From: Gelidibacter sp038243395
Lineage (GTDB): Bacteria > Bacteroidota > Bacteroidia > Flavobacteriales > Flavobacteriaceae
Reading direction: 5' to 3'
Length of the DNA stretch: 64,000 nucleotides
Assembly (NCBI GenBank): GCA_038243395.1
Contig: JBBSRC010000004.1
Span: 21,714 to 85,713, forward strand
Below the pieces are notes generated by a model that did no database searches, was not told the DNA's origin, and saw only the letters and a list, made by a program, of their open reading frames with translations. Of the stretch, positions 17,285 through 26,324 are shown piece after piece. A program made the translations under genes and the position numbers. Numbering within the stretch: position 1 is the stretch's first letter; every line of letters starts with the position of its first letter.

Positions 17285-19198
17285 ATGACAAAAGGAAATA
17301 TTAATGTTTCAGTAGAGAACATCTTTCCATTAATTAAGAAGTTCTTGTACAGTGATCACGAAATCTTTTTACGTGAATTAATTAGTAATGCTACAGATGC
17401 AACTTTAAAATTAAAGCACCTTACCAATATTGGCGAAGCAAAAGTGGAATACGGCAACCCAATAATTGAAGTTAAAATTGATAAGGAAGGTAAAAAACTC
17501 CATATTATTGACCAAGGGCTGGGAATGACCGCTGAAGAGGTTGAAAAATATATCAACCAAATTGCTTTTTCAGGTGCTGAAGAATTCTTGGATAAATACA
17601 AAGACGCTGGAAAAGATTCAGGGATCATCGGACATTTTGGTTTAGGTTTCTATTCTGCTTTTATGGTGGCAGAAAAAGTTGAGATCATTACAAAATCTTA
17701 CTTAGAAGGTACGGAAGGCGCACGTTGGACTTGTGATGGTTCTCCAGAATTCACTTTAGAGTCAGATCCTAAAACTGACCGCGGCACAGAAATCATCCTT
17801 CATATCGCAGATGATTCTACGGAGTTTTTGGAAGAATCCAGAATCAGCGAACTTTTGACCAAGTATAATAAGTTCATGCCTATTCCAATTAAATTTGGAA
17901 CAAAGGAAGTTAATGATCCAGACCACAAACCTGAGACTACAACAGACAAAGATGGTAAAGAAACTACTGAGCCTCAAAAGAAAATAACAGTTGATAATAT
18001 CATCAACAATCCTAATCCAGCCTGGACTAAACAACCAGCCGAGCTAGAGGATAAAGATTACAAATCTTTTTACCGAGAATTGTATCCAATGCAATTTGAA
18101 GAGCCATTATTTCACATCCACTTGAATGTGGACTATCCGTTCAACCTGACCGGTATTCTTTATTTCCCAAAAATGTCGGGCGATTTGAATATCCAAAAGG
18201 ACAAAATCCAATTGTATCAAAATCAAGTATATGTTACGGATAATGTAGAAGGTATTGTGCCGGAATTCTTGACTATGTTAAGAGGTGTGATTGATTCTCC
18301 TGACATTCCTTTGAACGTTTCCCGTAGTTATTTACAGGCAGATGGCGCTGTAAAGAAAATTTCTTCATACATCACACGTAAAGTGGCGGACAAATTAAAA
18401 TCTTTGTTCAATGAAAATCGTGAGGATTTTGAGAAAAAATGGAATGATATTAAAATTGTGATTGAATACGGAATGCTTTCAGAAGATAAATTCTTCGAAA
18501 AAGCAGAAGCTTTCGCATTATATCCTACCGTTGATGGTAAGTATTACACTTATCAAGAATTGTTTGATAAAATTAAAGACAATCAAACTGATAAAGATGG
18601 CAAGTTGGTCATTTTATATGCGTCCAACGAAGATGCGCAACACAGCTATATTGAAGCTGCGACAGCTAAAGGTTATGAAGTTCTCTTGTTGGATTCTCCA
18701 ATCATCAGCCATTTGATGCAAAAAATGGAATCCACCAAAGAAAACATCACTTTTGCACGTGTGGATGCAGATCATGTTGATAATTTAATCAATAAGGACG
18801 ATACTAAAATTTCTAAATTATCTGATGAACAACAAAAAGATTTAGAAACCATTTTAAAAGATGCGATTCCTTCTGAAAAGTTCATGGTACAATTGGAAGC
18901 TATGGATAGTGATGCAGCGCCATTTATTATCACGCAACCGGAATTTATGCGTCGTATGAAAGAGATGCAAGCCACAGGTGGCGGCGGAATGTTTGGTATG
19001 GGCAATATGCCAGAGATGTACAATTTGGTTGTGAACACCAATTCGGAATTGGTCGGCGAAATTTTAAGCACCAAGACCAAGAAAAAACAAGAGCGCTTAA
19101 TTTCTCAAAGTTTAGACTTGGCACGTTTGTCACAAGGCTTGCTGAAAGGTAAAGAATTGAGTGATTTTGTTAAACGTTCTTATGAACTATTGAAATAA
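17285..19198 (+). CDS. htpG: Chaperone protein HtpG (bacterial Hsp90)
   Basis: 637 residues. The N-terminal GHKL ATPase domain shows HEIFLRELISNATDA, IIDQGLGMT and GHFGLGFYSAFMVA, the three Bergerat-fold motifs. The middle domain contains the client-facing LNVSRSYLQ segment and the C-terminal dimerisation domain is complete. A charged insert (DKDGKETTEPQKK) joins the first two domains. HtpG is a cytosolic ATP-dependent folding chaperone. It is a single gene between two terminators. The 168-bp upstream gap contains a fragment CTGCCTTCGCGG of the dispersed palindromic repeats but no recognisable heat-shock operator. Confidence 0.97.
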   Translation: MTKGNINVSVENIFPLIKKFLYSDHEIFLRELISNATDATLKLKHLTNIGEAKVEYGNPIIEVKIDKEGKKLHIIDQGLGMTAEEVEKYINQIAFSGAEEFLDKYKDAGKDSGIIGHFGLGFYSAFMVAEKVEIITKSYLEGTEGARWTCDGSPEFTLESDPKTDRGTEIILHIADDSTEFLEESRISELLTKYNKFMPIPIKFGTKEVNDPDHKPETTTDKDGKETTEPQKKITVDNIINNPNPAWTKQPAELEDKDYKSFYRELYPMQFEEPLFHIHLNVDYPFNLTGILYFPKMSGDLNIQKDKIQLYQNQVYVTDNVEGIVPEFLTMLRGVIDSPDIPLNVSRSYLQADGAVKKISSYITRKVADKLKSLFNENREDFEKKWNDIKIVIEYGMLSEDKFFEKAEAFALYPTVDGKYYTYQELFDKIKDNQTDKDGKLVILYASNEDAQHSYIEAATAKGYEVLLLDSPIISHLMQKMESTKENITFARVDADHVDNLINKDDTKISKLSDEQQKDLETILKDAIPSEKFMVQLEAMDSDAAPFIITQPEFMRRMKEMQATGGGGMFGMGNMPEMYNLVVNTNSELVGEILSTKTKKKQERLISQSLDLARLSQGLLKGKELSDFVKRSYELLK

Positions 19199-19259
19199 GA
19201 ATCTAAATACTTCAACAGGCTCACCAACCTCAGCTTCGCTTTTAGAATTTAGAATTAAG

Positions 19260-19290
19260 AAAAACCACCTCGAGAAATCATGGTGGTTTT
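19260..19290 (+). terminator. Intrinsic terminator of htpG
   Basis: AAAAACCACC at 19260-19269 pairs with GGTGGTTTTT from 19282, the hairpin ending in seven T residues. It is 62 bp past the htpG stop. Between the stop and the hairpin lies a copy of a degenerate flavobacterial intergenic phrase (TTCAACAGGCTCACCAACC) that recurs in altered form near 26.05 kb. Confidence 0.8.
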
Positions 19291-19386
19291 TTTGTGGCTT
19301 AAATGCTGCATACTACTTTTAAGGATAGAAAAGTAACCGATTATTTTATTCTGAATGCGGCTTCTTTCTGTAGGAACTCCGCATGA

Positions 19387-19506
19387 AGAAAGTTTTCGGA
19401 TCGTTTTATCCGTTTGGCGGATGTTTTAGACCGTTCACTCAACATCAAAAAAGAAACGTGGGAAAAACTAGATCTACTTGACTCTAGCCAAATTGAAGCG
19501 ACTTAA
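19387..19506 (+). pseudogene. Possible 3' remnant of a protein gene
   Basis: A 39-codon open stretch without a start codon (a TGA precedes it directly) reads RKFSDRFIRLADVLDRSLN... and ends DSSQIEAT before TAA. The composition looks like a normal soluble helical protein, and it lies in otherwise empty sequence between htpG and the next gene. No family is recognised. It may be chance. Confidence 0.25.
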
Positions 19507-19570
19507 CAGGGATAATTATATATAATTTTAGTAAAACGCGGTAAAAAGGGTAAGGAAAACGATGGAATAC

Positions 19571-19595
19571 AGACGCAATGCATTGCGTCTTTTTA
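19571..19595 (+). terminator. Perfect 20-bp palindrome followed by a T-run
   Basis: AGACGCAATG CATTGCGTCT is a perfect palindrome followed by TTTTT. It resembles an intrinsic terminator but lacks an unpaired loop and has no gene directly upstream. The core GCAATGCATTG recurs in the hairpin at 63599-63639, so it may be a mobile or repeated extragenic palindrome. Confidence 0.55.
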
Positions 19596-19619
19596 ATAAT
19601 AAACACTTATCTTGAGACC

Positions 19620-20186
19620 ATGAAAAAACTTTTCTTTATTTTATTGGTGGTACCGTTCCATATGATGGCGCAGGAGGCACCTGGTTCTGTTCAATTTTGG
19701 GATACTTTAAAAAATCATTGCGGTAAATCCTATGAAGGCCAGATCATGGCTGGTGGAAAAGAAGGCGATGGTTTTACCGGCGAAAAATTGGTCATGCATG
19801 TCCGTGCTTGTAATGAAAAGGAGATCAGAATCCCATTTTTTGTCGGCGATGACAAATCCCGAACTTGGGTTCTAACGATGGGCAAGGATAATTTAATTTT
19901 GTTAAAGCACGACCATCGCCTCAAGGATGGATCAGAAGACGCCGTTACGCAATACGGCGGACTCAGTCCTAACACAGGATTAGCCGATATACAATTTTTT
20001 CCGGCTGATCAGTTTACGGCTGACTTAATATCCTATGCATCTAATAATGTCTGGTGGATTACTCTTGATGAGAATTCGTTTACTTACAATCTTCGGAGAG
20101 TTGGTTCGGAAAGATTCTTTTCTGTGAAATTCGATTTGACCAAAGAAGTGGACACGCCAAGTGCCCCATGGGGCAGTGAGGGGTAG
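19620..20186 (+). CDS. Secreted protein of unknown function
   Basis: 188 residues from the chosen ATG at 19620, which places a good signal peptide (MKKLFFILLVVPFHMMAQ) at the N-terminus. An upstream in-frame ATG at 19578 lies inside a palindrome and would spoil the signal, so it was rejected. The mature part begins with a soluble domain (SVQFWDTLKNHCGKSYEGQ) and contains two cysteines (HCGK and RACNEK) that could form a disulfide, plus a Trp-rich NNVWWITLDEN strand. No enzyme motif is recognised. Likely periplasmic or surface-exposed. Single gene, followed by a terminator. Confidence 0.82.
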   Translation: MKKLFFILLVVPFHMMAQEAPGSVQFWDTLKNHCGKSYEGQIMAGGKEGDGFTGEKLVMHVRACNEKEIRIPFFVGDDKSRTWVLTMGKDNLILLKHDHRLKDGSEDAVTQYGGLSPNTGLADIQFFPADQFTADLISYASNNVWWITLDENSFTYNLRRVGSERFFSVKFDLTKEVDTPSAPWGSEG

Positions 20187-20283
20187 TTAAAATATGATCG
20201 TGGTTTGTAATTAAAATAACAATCCTACTACGGCTCCATTATCTTTATTTCACTCATATTTAAAGCAAAAACATAATATTTAG

Positions 20284-20313
20284 AACCACTTCACAAAAAG
20301 AAGTGGTTTTTTT
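20284..20313 (+). terminator. Intrinsic terminator
   Basis: AACCACTTC (20284-20292) pairs with GAAGTGGTT (20300-20308) and is followed by a T-run. It ends the secreted-protein transcript about 100 bp after its stop. The stem core CCACTTC/GAAGTGG is the same as in the terminator after the FUSC gene (23648-23674). Confidence 0.82.
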
Positions 20314-20424
20314 GTTTTAGTAATTTATATTCCAATAGAAACCCTTATATTCTTGTCTTTTATAACTTACTAATTAAAATATTTTTGAAATTTAATAATG
20401 ATATGAATTGTCATATAAACCTAG

Positions 20425-21225
20425 AACAATTGCCATAGAGTGGCAACATATTAATCGCCGCATAGTTGTGATATATCAAAAGCCACAGCGTGGCGAATTG
20501 TTAAATGCGTCGTAAGTTCCTTATGTATTAAAATCAAAAAATAAATCATAATACGAAAACGTTCAGAGAAAAATATTGAATTTTTAAAGCTTATAAAATT
20601 GATTTTAAAAACGAAACTATTTTTACCATGAATAATGTCGCTTCTACGGAGCTTATACTAAATCACAAACATTATTGCTATGAATATAACACTCCTCTGG
20701 AGCTCAATAAAAGATATAATTCAGTATAAAGCCATAGAGAAGCAATTTTTTAATAGAGAGTCAAAAACCTGCAATCAAAAGCTTCGTTAGAGCGAGATAG
20801 GAATAGAAGACAAAATATAATTACCCTCCTCTTGAACTCGATAAAAATATAAAATCAAACTAAAGCCATAGGAAAGCAACTTTTTAGTAGAAACACAAAA
20901 ACCTGCGATCAAAATCTCCGTTGAGCGAGATCGGATCATAAGGCAAACTACATACTGAGCGTCATTTCCAATGGCCTATACCGAGGAAGATAAATGCCAT
21001 ATGAAATAGCCAAGTGAAGACTCAGGGTGGCAACAAATTAATAGAAAAAGAAAAAGAGCAATCACTAAGCCCACAGAAGTTCCATTTGACTAGAATGGTA
21101 TACCCATATGTATAATTGTTCTTTAATTATCATTGCTACAATGAGAAAATTATATCCCATAAATTTGAATATTTACCACAAAACTCTAATCATTGATGTT
21201 TTTCTTCCGTAGAACTTATAAACAT
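20425..21225. repeat. Array of degenerate palindromic intergenic repeats
   Basis: No gene lies between 20187 and 21326. The stretch contains many short palindromes separated by A/T-rich spacers: TGCCATAGAGTGGCA (20431-20445), AGCCACAGCGTGGCG (20481-20495), GCTTCTACGGAGC (20640-20652), CACTCCTCTGGAGCT (20690-20704) and a degraded CTCCTCTTGAACTC (20826-20839). There are weaker ones near 21020 (GGTGGCAACAAATTAATAG) and 21207 (TTCCGTAGAA). The phrase GGCAACA-ATTAAT follows two of them. From memory, arrays of such GGAGC- and GTGGC-type hairpins with ATATTAATAG spacers occur in other Bacteroidota. They resemble REP elements. No transposase is adjacent. Confidence 0.65.
20680..20937. repeat. 134-bp tandem duplication, two diverged copies
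   Basis: Two consecutive copies at constant offset 134: ACTCCTCT (20691) and CCTCCTCT (20825); AAAGCCATAG at 20728 and 20862; AACCTGC-ATCAAAA at 20766 and 20900; GAGCGAGAT near 20790 and 20924. Copies differ by scattered substitutions and small indels, so the duplication is old. Too long and too diverged for a CRISPR repeat. Non-coding on both strands. Confidence 0.75.
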
Positions 21226-21277
21226 TTGAAGTATAGATTCAACCCCTATTACCAAAACATTAAACTTCCATACAATT

Positions 21278-21306
21278 CTGTACAATAAATCAATTAGTTT
21301 ACCTTT
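21278..21306 (+). promoter_or_regulatory. Candidate Bacteroidota-type promoter of the FUSC gene
   Basis: TACCTTTG (21299-21306) is a full match to the TAnnTTTG -7 element. Eighteen bases upstream lies CTG (21278-21280), a weak version of the TTG -33 element. Transcription would begin about 10-15 bp before the TTG start codon at 21327, giving a very short leader. Confidence 0.4.
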
Positions 21307-21326
21307 GCAGGCAATCACACAAACTC

Positions 21327-23567
21327 TTGAAAGCACTACTTAAAACAATAGAATTATTCCTAAAAAGTTCCCACTTTTATAGAGGCCTCAGATTGACATT
21401 TTCGGTGGTAACGCCATTGTTCGTTCTTAATTTCTTAGGTTATTTTGAGTTTGCCCCTGCCATTGTTATGGGCGCTTTTTTAAATGCTCCCGGAGACATT
21501 CCTGGAAGTTTAAAGCGCACGGTCAATGCTATTTTAATCAGCATTGGCTTGACGATGATTATCACTACCATCATTCTATTTTGCAAACCCTACCTGCCTC
21601 TTTTAATTATAGCGCTGGCGGTCATTTCGTTTAGTGTATCCCTGATTTCCGTTTATGGATTTAGAGCTTCCATGGTATCCTTTTCTGGGTTACTTGCGAT
21701 GGTATTGGCGTTTGCAGTTCAGAAAGAAACCGCCTATGATATTTTAGTACATGTGTCATTGATGGGTTGTGGTGGACTATGGTATTTGTTAGTGTCATTC
21801 TTGTTTAGAAAACTATCGCCCAAAAAAGATGAAGTTCAGTTTTTATCGGACACTTTATCTCTTATTAGTGAATATCTTAAAATACGAGCTCGTTTATTGA
21901 CCAAAAAAACAAAGCGGCAAGAGCTGATGAAACAAGCGCTTGTTCTGCAGAGTCAAATCAATGAAAAACACGAGACCTTAAGAGAATTATTATTGATGGA
22001 GCGGAAACGGTCAGGACGATCTCATTATGATGAAAAGCACTTACTGATTTTTATTTCTTCGATTAATATTTTCGAACTTATTGAAGCGAAACATATCAAT
22101 TATAAAGAAATAGATCGATTGTTCAGCGATAAGAAATACATCAAAGCTTCCCGAAAGCTAAATAACGTTATGGGAAATCATTTGAAGATCCTATCTGATT
22201 TGTTGATCCAAAACGATAACATTCCAGATAATGATCGCTCATTGAAGGCACTTTCAAAAGTAAAAGAAAACATTGCCAACTATATTGAAGACATCAAACT
22301 TCCAAAAGCACGAGAAGGTGCTTTACTGCTTCGGAATCTTTATGATTATCAAGAGCAAATTTTTCAAGAAATCAACGCGATCCATCGTGTCATGACCAAT
22401 GTTAATGACGCTTCAAAAATATCTTTAAAACGGCAGAATGAGAGCCAATTTTTAACACTTCAGGAATATCGCCTGAACGTTATTGTGCAAAACTTCAGTT
22501 TTAGTTCTACTTTATTCAGACATGCGTTACGATTCACCGTGTGCATAATTTTTGCGTTTATCCTCGGAACTCTTTTAGACATCCGAAACACCTATTGGAT
22601 TCTCTTGACGATTATTGTGATTATGCGTCCCAATTATGGACTGACTAAAGAGCGCTCCAAAGACCGAATTATTGGAACACTCATTGGCGCTGCCTTTGCT
22701 ATTGGAATTGTTTTGCTAACCCAAAATGTGGTGGTATATGCTGTTTTAGCCATCATTTCATTGACCATGTCTTTCTCATTGATCCAGCAGAATTATAAAT
22801 CGGCCGCAGCATTGATAACCATCAATATTGTATTTGTTTATTCGCTTATCAATCCTGATGCTTTTCAGGTCATTCAATATCGTGTGATGGATACTATTAT
22901 TGGTGCGAGTATTGCCGTAATCGCCAATTACGTCTTATGGCCTAGTTGGGAGGCTCTGAATTTGAAAAGTGTGCTCGTAGATGCTTTGGATAAAAATAGA
23001 AAGTATCTTCTAGCCACCCAAGAATTGTATTATGACAAGAAGGAGAATGAACTTAATTATAAATTAGCACGAAAGGAAGCTTTTTTGGCTATCAGCAACT
23101 TAAATGCTTCTTTTCAAAGATTGACACAAGATCCAAAATCCAAACAAACCGAGTATCAGCTAATTTATGGGATAGTCACATTAAACCAAACCATGGTGTC
23201 TGCTATTGCATCTATAGGCAGTTTTATAATAAACCATCAAACCACCCCAGCATCAAAAGAGTTTGATGCTTTAATTATAAGAATTGCCAATACGCTTCAA
23301 GCCTCCTGTTCTATTCTAAATAATGTTGATGCAGTTTCTGAAATCAAAACTATGGATGTTGAAAAAGCGCAGGAAAAACTCATGCAATCTTATCACAGCC
23401 TATCTAAAGTGCGCGATGAAAATATTGAAAAAGGCGACACAGAATTGGATACGGAGACTTTACATAGTCTTCAGGAAGCCTATTTAATTTCCAATCAATT
23501 GATCTGGTTAAAAACTCTTTCGGACACTCTAAAAAAGAGAACTTTAAAATATCGAGAGCTTCTGTAG
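21327..23567 (+). CDS. FUSC family inner-membrane protein (YccS/YhfK-like)
   Basis: 746 residues starting with TTG (no in-frame ATG nearby upstream). Two membrane bundles of about five to six helices each, near residues 15-165 and 390-545, are separated by a soluble helical region and followed by a cytosolic helical C-terminus, the layout of FUSC/YccS proteins. Motifs include the N-terminal FAPAIVMGAFLNAPGD, and IIVIMRPNYGLTKERSKDRIIGTLIGA at the start of the second bundle, a strongly conserved FUSC signature. Family members are linked to efflux of aromatic acids or fusaric acid and to envelope stress, but the substrate is unknown. Monocistronic, with a terminator at 23648. Confidence 0.9.
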   Translation: MKALLKTIELFLKSSHFYRGLRLTFSVVTPLFVLNFLGYFEFAPAIVMGAFLNAPGDIPGSLKRTVNAILISIGLTMIITTIILFCKPYLPLLIIALAVISFSVSLISVYGFRASMVSFSGLLAMVLAFAVQKETAYDILVHVSLMGCGGLWYLLVSFLFRKLSPKKDEVQFLSDTLSLISEYLKIRARLLTKKTKRQELMKQALVLQSQINEKHETLRELLLMERKRSGRSHYDEKHLLIFISSINIFELIEAKHINYKEIDRLFSDKKYIKASRKLNNVMGNHLKILSDLLIQNDNIPDNDRSLKALSKVKENIANYIEDIKLPKAREGALLLRNLYDYQEQIFQEINAIHRVMTNVNDASKISLKRQNESQFLTLQEYRLNVIVQNFSFSSTLFRHALRFTVCIIFAFILGTLLDIRNTYWILLTIIVIMRPNYGLTKERSKDRIIGTLIGAAFAIGIVLLTQNVVVYAVLAIISLTMSFSLIQQNYKSAAALITINIVFVYSLINPDAFQVIQYRVMDTIIGASIAVIANYVLWPSWEALNLKSVLVDALDKNRKYLLATQELYYDKKENELNYKLARKEAFLAISNLNASFQRLTQDPKSKQTEYQLIYGIVTLNQTMVSAIASIGSFIINHQTTPASKEFDALIIRIANTLQASCSILNNVDAVSEIKTMDVEKAQEKLMQSYHSLSKVRDENIEKGDTELDTETLHSLQEAYLISNQLIWLKTLSDTLKKRTLKYRELL

Positions 23568-23647
23568 CGATTGATATTGTTTTCTGCCTTATTTCTAATT
23601 TGATATATTATTCTTGAAAGGTAATATTCTTAAAATTCCCAATAAAA

Positions 23648-23674
23648 AAACCACTTCAGATACGAAGTGGTTTT
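23648..23674 (+). terminator. Terminator between FUSC and the convergent dsbD
   Basis: AAACCACTTC (23648-23657) pairs with GAAGTGGTTT (23664-23673), flanked by A and T tracts, so it may serve both converging transcripts. Confidence 0.8.
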
Positions 23675-23754
23675 GGTATTTTACTTATTTATTAATGGCT
23701 TGAATAACTTAAAGCAACACGCCTATCAGCTTGTCGATATCCTAGAATTCTATA

Positions 23755-25803
23755 TTATTCTTTTTCAAAAGCACCCACACCTTCTTTCATCCACTCCAAA
23801 TATTCTTGAGTGTCCGGCGTATAACCCACAGGCTCGTTTAAGTTTTCCTCATCAAGGCCAATAAGTGCATAAAAAGGTTGGGTATTTGTTTTATATCTTA
23901 TAGTCTGGAACTCGCTCCACTTTTGTCCGATGTATTTGAGTTGCTTTCCTGGCCTCAACTTTGACTCCATAACCTCATCGTCCTCAAGTTTACGTTTGTC
24001 ATCCACGTATAAGGAAATTAACACCACTTCATTCTTAAGCATGTTAAGCACTTGGTCATTAGGCCAAACGTTCTGTTCCATCTTTCGGCAGTTAACACAT
24101 GCCCATCCTGTAAAGTCTAACATAATCGGCTTTCCAACTTCTTTGGCATAGGCCAATCCTTTATCATAATCATTGAAAGCCAAGATTTGATGTGGTGCTA
24201 AAAGATGTGCACCTTCGGGGAGTTCTTCAGTTTCATTAGATGTAAATCCTCCGCCAGTTTTTGAATTACCAACACCATACGGTGATTCAGAATAATCCAA
24301 TGGTGGCGGGAAAGCACTAATCAAATTTAGAGGCGCACCCCAAAGCCCTGGAATCATATAAATGGTAAAACTCAACACTAACAATCCAAGACTTAAACGT
24401 CCGACTGAAATATGCGTTAATGGCGAATCATGGGGCAATTTGATTTTTCCGAAAAGGTAAAAAGCCAATGCACCAAAAATAGCGATCCAGATAGCAATAA
24501 ATACTTCACGCTCTAAGAAATGCAATTGTAGTACTAAGTCGGCTTGCGATAGGAACTTGAATGCAAATGCTAATTCCAAGAATCCTAAAACCACTTTTAC
24601 CGTATTCAACCATCCGCCTGATTTTGGTAGAGAGTTCAACCATCCGGGGAAGGCAGCGAACAATCCAAAAGGAAGTGCCAAGGCCAAAGAGAAACCAAGC
24701 ATTCCAATCATGGGTGCTATCCCGCCCGAAGTGGCCGAGAGCACAATAATATTACCTACAAAAGGCCCTGTACATGAAAACGAAACGATGGCAAGCGCCA
24801 AAGCCATAAAAAAGATGCCGGTATAGCCGCCCCTATCTGCTTTACTATCAATTTTGTTCGCCCAAGATTGTGGTAGCATGATCTCAAAAGCGCCCAAAAA
24901 GGAGACCGCAAAAATCACAAGGATGAGAAAGAAGAGTAAATTAAAAGTAACACTTGTGGAAAACTCGTTAATGGCACTGGCACCAAAAATGGCCACCACT
25001 CCCGTACCGAGAATCACGTAAATTACAATAATACAAATCCCATAAATTATGGCATTTTTAATGCCTTGTGCTTTATTCTGACTTTGTTTGGTAAAGAAAC
25101 TAACCGTCATTGGTATCAAAGGGAATACACATGGTGTAAATAATGCGATTAGGCCTGCGCCCATACCTAGTATGAAAATAGTCCAAAGACCCATATTATC
25201 CGAGTCTTGCTCTGATTTGTTACTTATAACCTTTGCTTTGCCAACATCGTCACTCGTTACCAGGGATGCATCCTTACTGTTTGGGTCTTGAAAATCTATG
25301 GCGTTGCTACCATCTGACCCACTCACAGCTGAACCAGTAACACTTCTAGCCTTGGTCAAATCAAATTCCAAATCAATATATGCCGGAGGTAAACAGCGCA
25401 TGTCATCACACACCATAAATTCTACTTCTCCTTTGACTATTGAAAGTTCTTTATTAAGTAACGAAATCCTTTGTCTGAATTCAGCAGCATCCTCAAAAAA
25501 CTTAATGTGCATATTGAAGACAGGATCATCCACCGTGCGTCCCTCCTCCTCGATAGTATTGCCTATAACCTCAACATCTTTACCGGTTTCGTAAATAAAC
25601 GTGGTCGGAATTGGTCCGTTTTCAGGCACATCTTGCGAATACAAGTGCCAGCCTCTGTCTATTTTAGCTTTTGCGATAAGATCATATTCTGTCTCGGATA
25701 TTTTTTCAACTGACGTAGACCATTTAACCGGGTCCAAAACTTGGGCTTTCGCGACTGTCAATGTCAATGAAACCAATAAAAAGTAAAGAAAAATATTTCT
25801 CAT
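23755..25803 (-). CDS. dsbD: DsbD-type thiol:disulfide interchange protein
   Basis: 682 residues in three parts. After a signal peptide (ending VAKAQ) comes a periplasmic DsbD N-terminal domain with cysteines in FMVCDDMRCLPP. Next is an eight-helix CcdA-type membrane domain with the paired cysteines in LFTPCVFPLIPMTV and FSCTGPFVGN. Last is a thioredoxin-like C-terminal domain with the active-site CVNC near residue 570 (GWACVNCRKME). It carries electrons from cytoplasmic thioredoxin across the membrane to periplasmic disulfide proteins and cytochrome c maturation. Full length and all redox cysteines are present. Monocistronic, convergent with FUSC. Confidence 0.93.
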   Translation of the reverse strand: MRNIFLYFLLVSLTLTVAKAQVLDPVKWSTSVEKISETEYDLIAKAKIDRGWHLYSQDVPENGPIPTTFIYETGKDVEVIGNTIEEEGRTVDDPVFNMHIKFFEDAAEFRQRISLLNKELSIVKGEVEFMVCDDMRCLPPAYIDLEFDLTKARSVTGSAVSGSDGSNAIDFQDPNSKDASLVTSDDVGKAKVISNKSEQDSDNMGLWTIFILGMGAGLIALFTPCVFPLIPMTVSFFTKQSQNKAQGIKNAIIYGICIIVIYVILGTGVVAIFGASAINEFSTSVTFNLLFFLILVIFAVSFLGAFEIMLPQSWANKIDSKADRGGYTGIFFMALALAIVSFSCTGPFVGNIIVLSATSGGIAPMIGMLGFSLALALPFGLFAAFPGWLNSLPKSGGWLNTVKVVLGFLELAFAFKFLSQADLVLQLHFLEREVFIAIWIAIFGALAFYLFGKIKLPHDSPLTHISVGRLSLGLLVLSFTIYMIPGLWGAPLNLISAFPPPLDYSESPYGVGNSKTGGGFTSNETEELPEGAHLLAPHQILAFNDYDKGLAYAKEVGKPIMLDFTGWACVNCRKMEQNVWPNDQVLNMLKNEVVLISLYVDDKRKLEDDEVMESKLRPGKQLKYIGQKWSEFQTIRYKTNTQPFYALIGLDEENLNEPVGYTPDTQEYLEWMKEGVGAFEKE

Positions 25804-26324
25804 TTGATAGTATTAATTAGGGTATTATCAATATTTAAAATAGAAAAAAACACGATTGTCACTTCTCTAACAACAAGACGTTCCAAATACAGAATGCCCT
25901 TATAATAAAATGTTAAAATTTTTAAAAGGTGTAAAAATCAAGGTGCAAAGGTAAAAAAAAGAAACTGGAAGACATACTATTTGGATAGGTTGTGAGAGGT
26001 TTAACAAAGGATTTAAAATCATTATTTTGAGGAAGAAACTAAGTATTTCGACGAGCTCGGCAACCGCCGCTACACCTTCAGCACATAGAACTATCTAACT
26101 CGAATAAATGACTTCGTCGGGAATAAAGATCAGAAGATAAGCAGTTCAGTTTTCGTCAGCAATGAATTGAAGTTTGCAATGAATTGATTATTAAATTGAA
26201 CTAAAAGTATACTTGCTGATAACGACCTGAAACCTTTGTTTCTTCAAGTTTCCATGACGTGTAATAAGCATTAATCTGACAAGGAAGATTTATACTGTAT
26301 GATAAAAAACTATATGATTTACTG
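25804..26324. other. Gene-free region between dsbD and the efflux operon
   Basis: About 520 bp with no credible ORF. It contains the dsbD promoter region on the right of the gene and a degenerate repeat phrase (TATTTCGACGAGCTCGGCAACCG at 26043-26065, split here for reading) related to one after htpG. A loose direct repeat of GCAATGAATTGA also occurs (26160-26187). No structured RNA was recognised. Confidence 0.45.

Noticed and set aside
20680..20937. CRISPR-like repeat
   Set aside because: There are only two long, diverged units with no uniform short repeats, no spacers and no cas genes.
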